A stretch of 64,000 nucleotides of DNA from NCBI GenBank assembly GCA_946902875.1, contig OX336343.1:7181754-7245753 (forward strand), in the 5' to 3' direction. Both the position numbers and the translations under genes were made by a program. This document shows, in pieces, positions 63,476 through 64,000 of this stretch. Within the stretch, counting starts at the first letter, position 1. Every line of letters begins with the position of its first letter. The notes under the pieces were generated by a model that saw only the letters and a program-made list of their open reading frames with translations, was not told the origin of the DNA and searched no databases. The stretch is from Nematopogon swammerdamellus (lineage: Eukaryota > Arthropoda > Insecta > Lepidoptera > Adelidae).

Positions 63476-64000
63476 GCTTATAGACATTTACTGTAATGAA
63501 GATGTTGAAAATGTTATTAGCACTGCTGAGTTGTTATATTGTCTAATGGCCGTTGTCAACACCTCCGGTTAAGTCTCGTTCAACGCTTATTTGTCGGTTA
63601 AGTGACATGTCACGTACATGTGACAGGAGCGGACTGGGTATAGCTACATTTTAGCCTGAGATGCTGAAATCGGACGTACGTATGAAACCGTGGTTTGAAA
63701 CAATTTCTAATTTAATTCTAAACTTGAGCCCATACTTGCACGAATATCCGATCTAGGTCCGGCCCTCGGGGAAATTAAACTTCTTCGAGAAGATGCATGT
63801 GACTTTTTAAGCCGAACATCTTCGACATCATCTTCAAGAGGGTAAGAATTCCACAATAGAACTCCCAATCGGACGGCGGCATGGATACGGATTTCAATCA
63901 TGCCAAATACTGTACCGTGTGGGGCCGGTACTGTACCGTGTGGGGCCGGTACTGTACCGTGTGGGGTCGGTAATACAAAATAATAGCCTAACTGCATCTC
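63476..64000. repeat. Unassigned DNA with a 21-bp x3 repeat (63910-63972)
   Basis: CTGTACCGTGTGGGGCCGGT plus A is repeated three times. On the minus strand an open frame (63997-63707) reads the repeat as PAPHGTV and continues FGMIEIRIHAAVRLGVLLWN. The 21-base period keeps frame, but no domain is recognised and no start is credible. Confidence 0.5.

Overview
This looks like a transposon-packed, gene-poor stretch of an insect nuclear genome, most likely a moth or butterfly (Lepidoptera). I infer the order from several short Helitrons with 5' TC, 3' CTAG and A/T target sites (Lep1-like), many 5'-truncated RTE- and Jockey/CR1-group non-LTR retrotransposons, and foldback MITEs in an AT-rich background broken by short CpG-rich islands. 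I found no convincing complete host protein-coding gene, no LTR retrotransposon and no intact canonical tRNA gene. The longest open frame (about 290 codons, minus strand, 10973-11863) is the C-terminal half of a LINE reverse transcriptase. The window is best read as intergenic or deep intronic DNA.

The dominant repeat is a SINE, called SINE-A here, with about 13 full or partial copies (reference copies 62742-63120 minus, 21184-21545 plus, 56182-56533 plus). Its head combines a tRNA-like A box and B box with an inserted segment closely resembling the internal control region of 5S rRNA. A second family, SINE-B (19228-19616 and 53541-53710, both minus), has a different tRNA-like head but shares nearly the whole body with SINE-A. 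The 3' part of SINE-A holds a 34-nt imperfect hairpin, and a 2.3-kb satellite (57179-59480) of about 67 monomers of 34 bp appears to be an internal expansion of exactly that hairpin inside one SINE-A copy. This is the most remarkable feature of the window.

Layout. 1-9 kb: LINE 3' ends, SINE-A copies, CpG-rich blocks and a foldback MITE. 9-13 kb: a TIR MITE rich in CTCGC/GCGAG motifs, an array of a GGCCGAAGGCC-containing repeat, and a 45-bp minisatellite split by a LINE. 13-19 kb: mostly AT-rich unassigned DNA and a TIR MITE with a G18 run. 19-31 kb: SINE-B, a 121-bp tandem repeat, a Helitron with intact ends, a tRNA-derived SINE, a composite repeat and several LINE fragments, one with a perfect 11-bp target duplication. 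31-38 kb: RTE, LINE and SINE fragments and two adjacent long foldbacks. 39-41 kb: a 2.2-kb Helitron carrying inverted arrays of the 10-kb repeat unit around a LINE fragment. 43-46.4 kb: nested repeats, a 380-bp foldback, and a Helitron containing a MITE. 46-56 kb: CpG-rich blocks, LINE fragments, an unassigned coding-like frame, homopolymer C runs, a perfect palindrome and a minisatellite. 56-64 kb: SINE-A copies, the SINE-derived satellite, a TIR MITE and a further repeat family.

All family assignments come from reading motifs and comparing copies within the window. No database search was run, and element boundaries are usually good to a few tens of bases.
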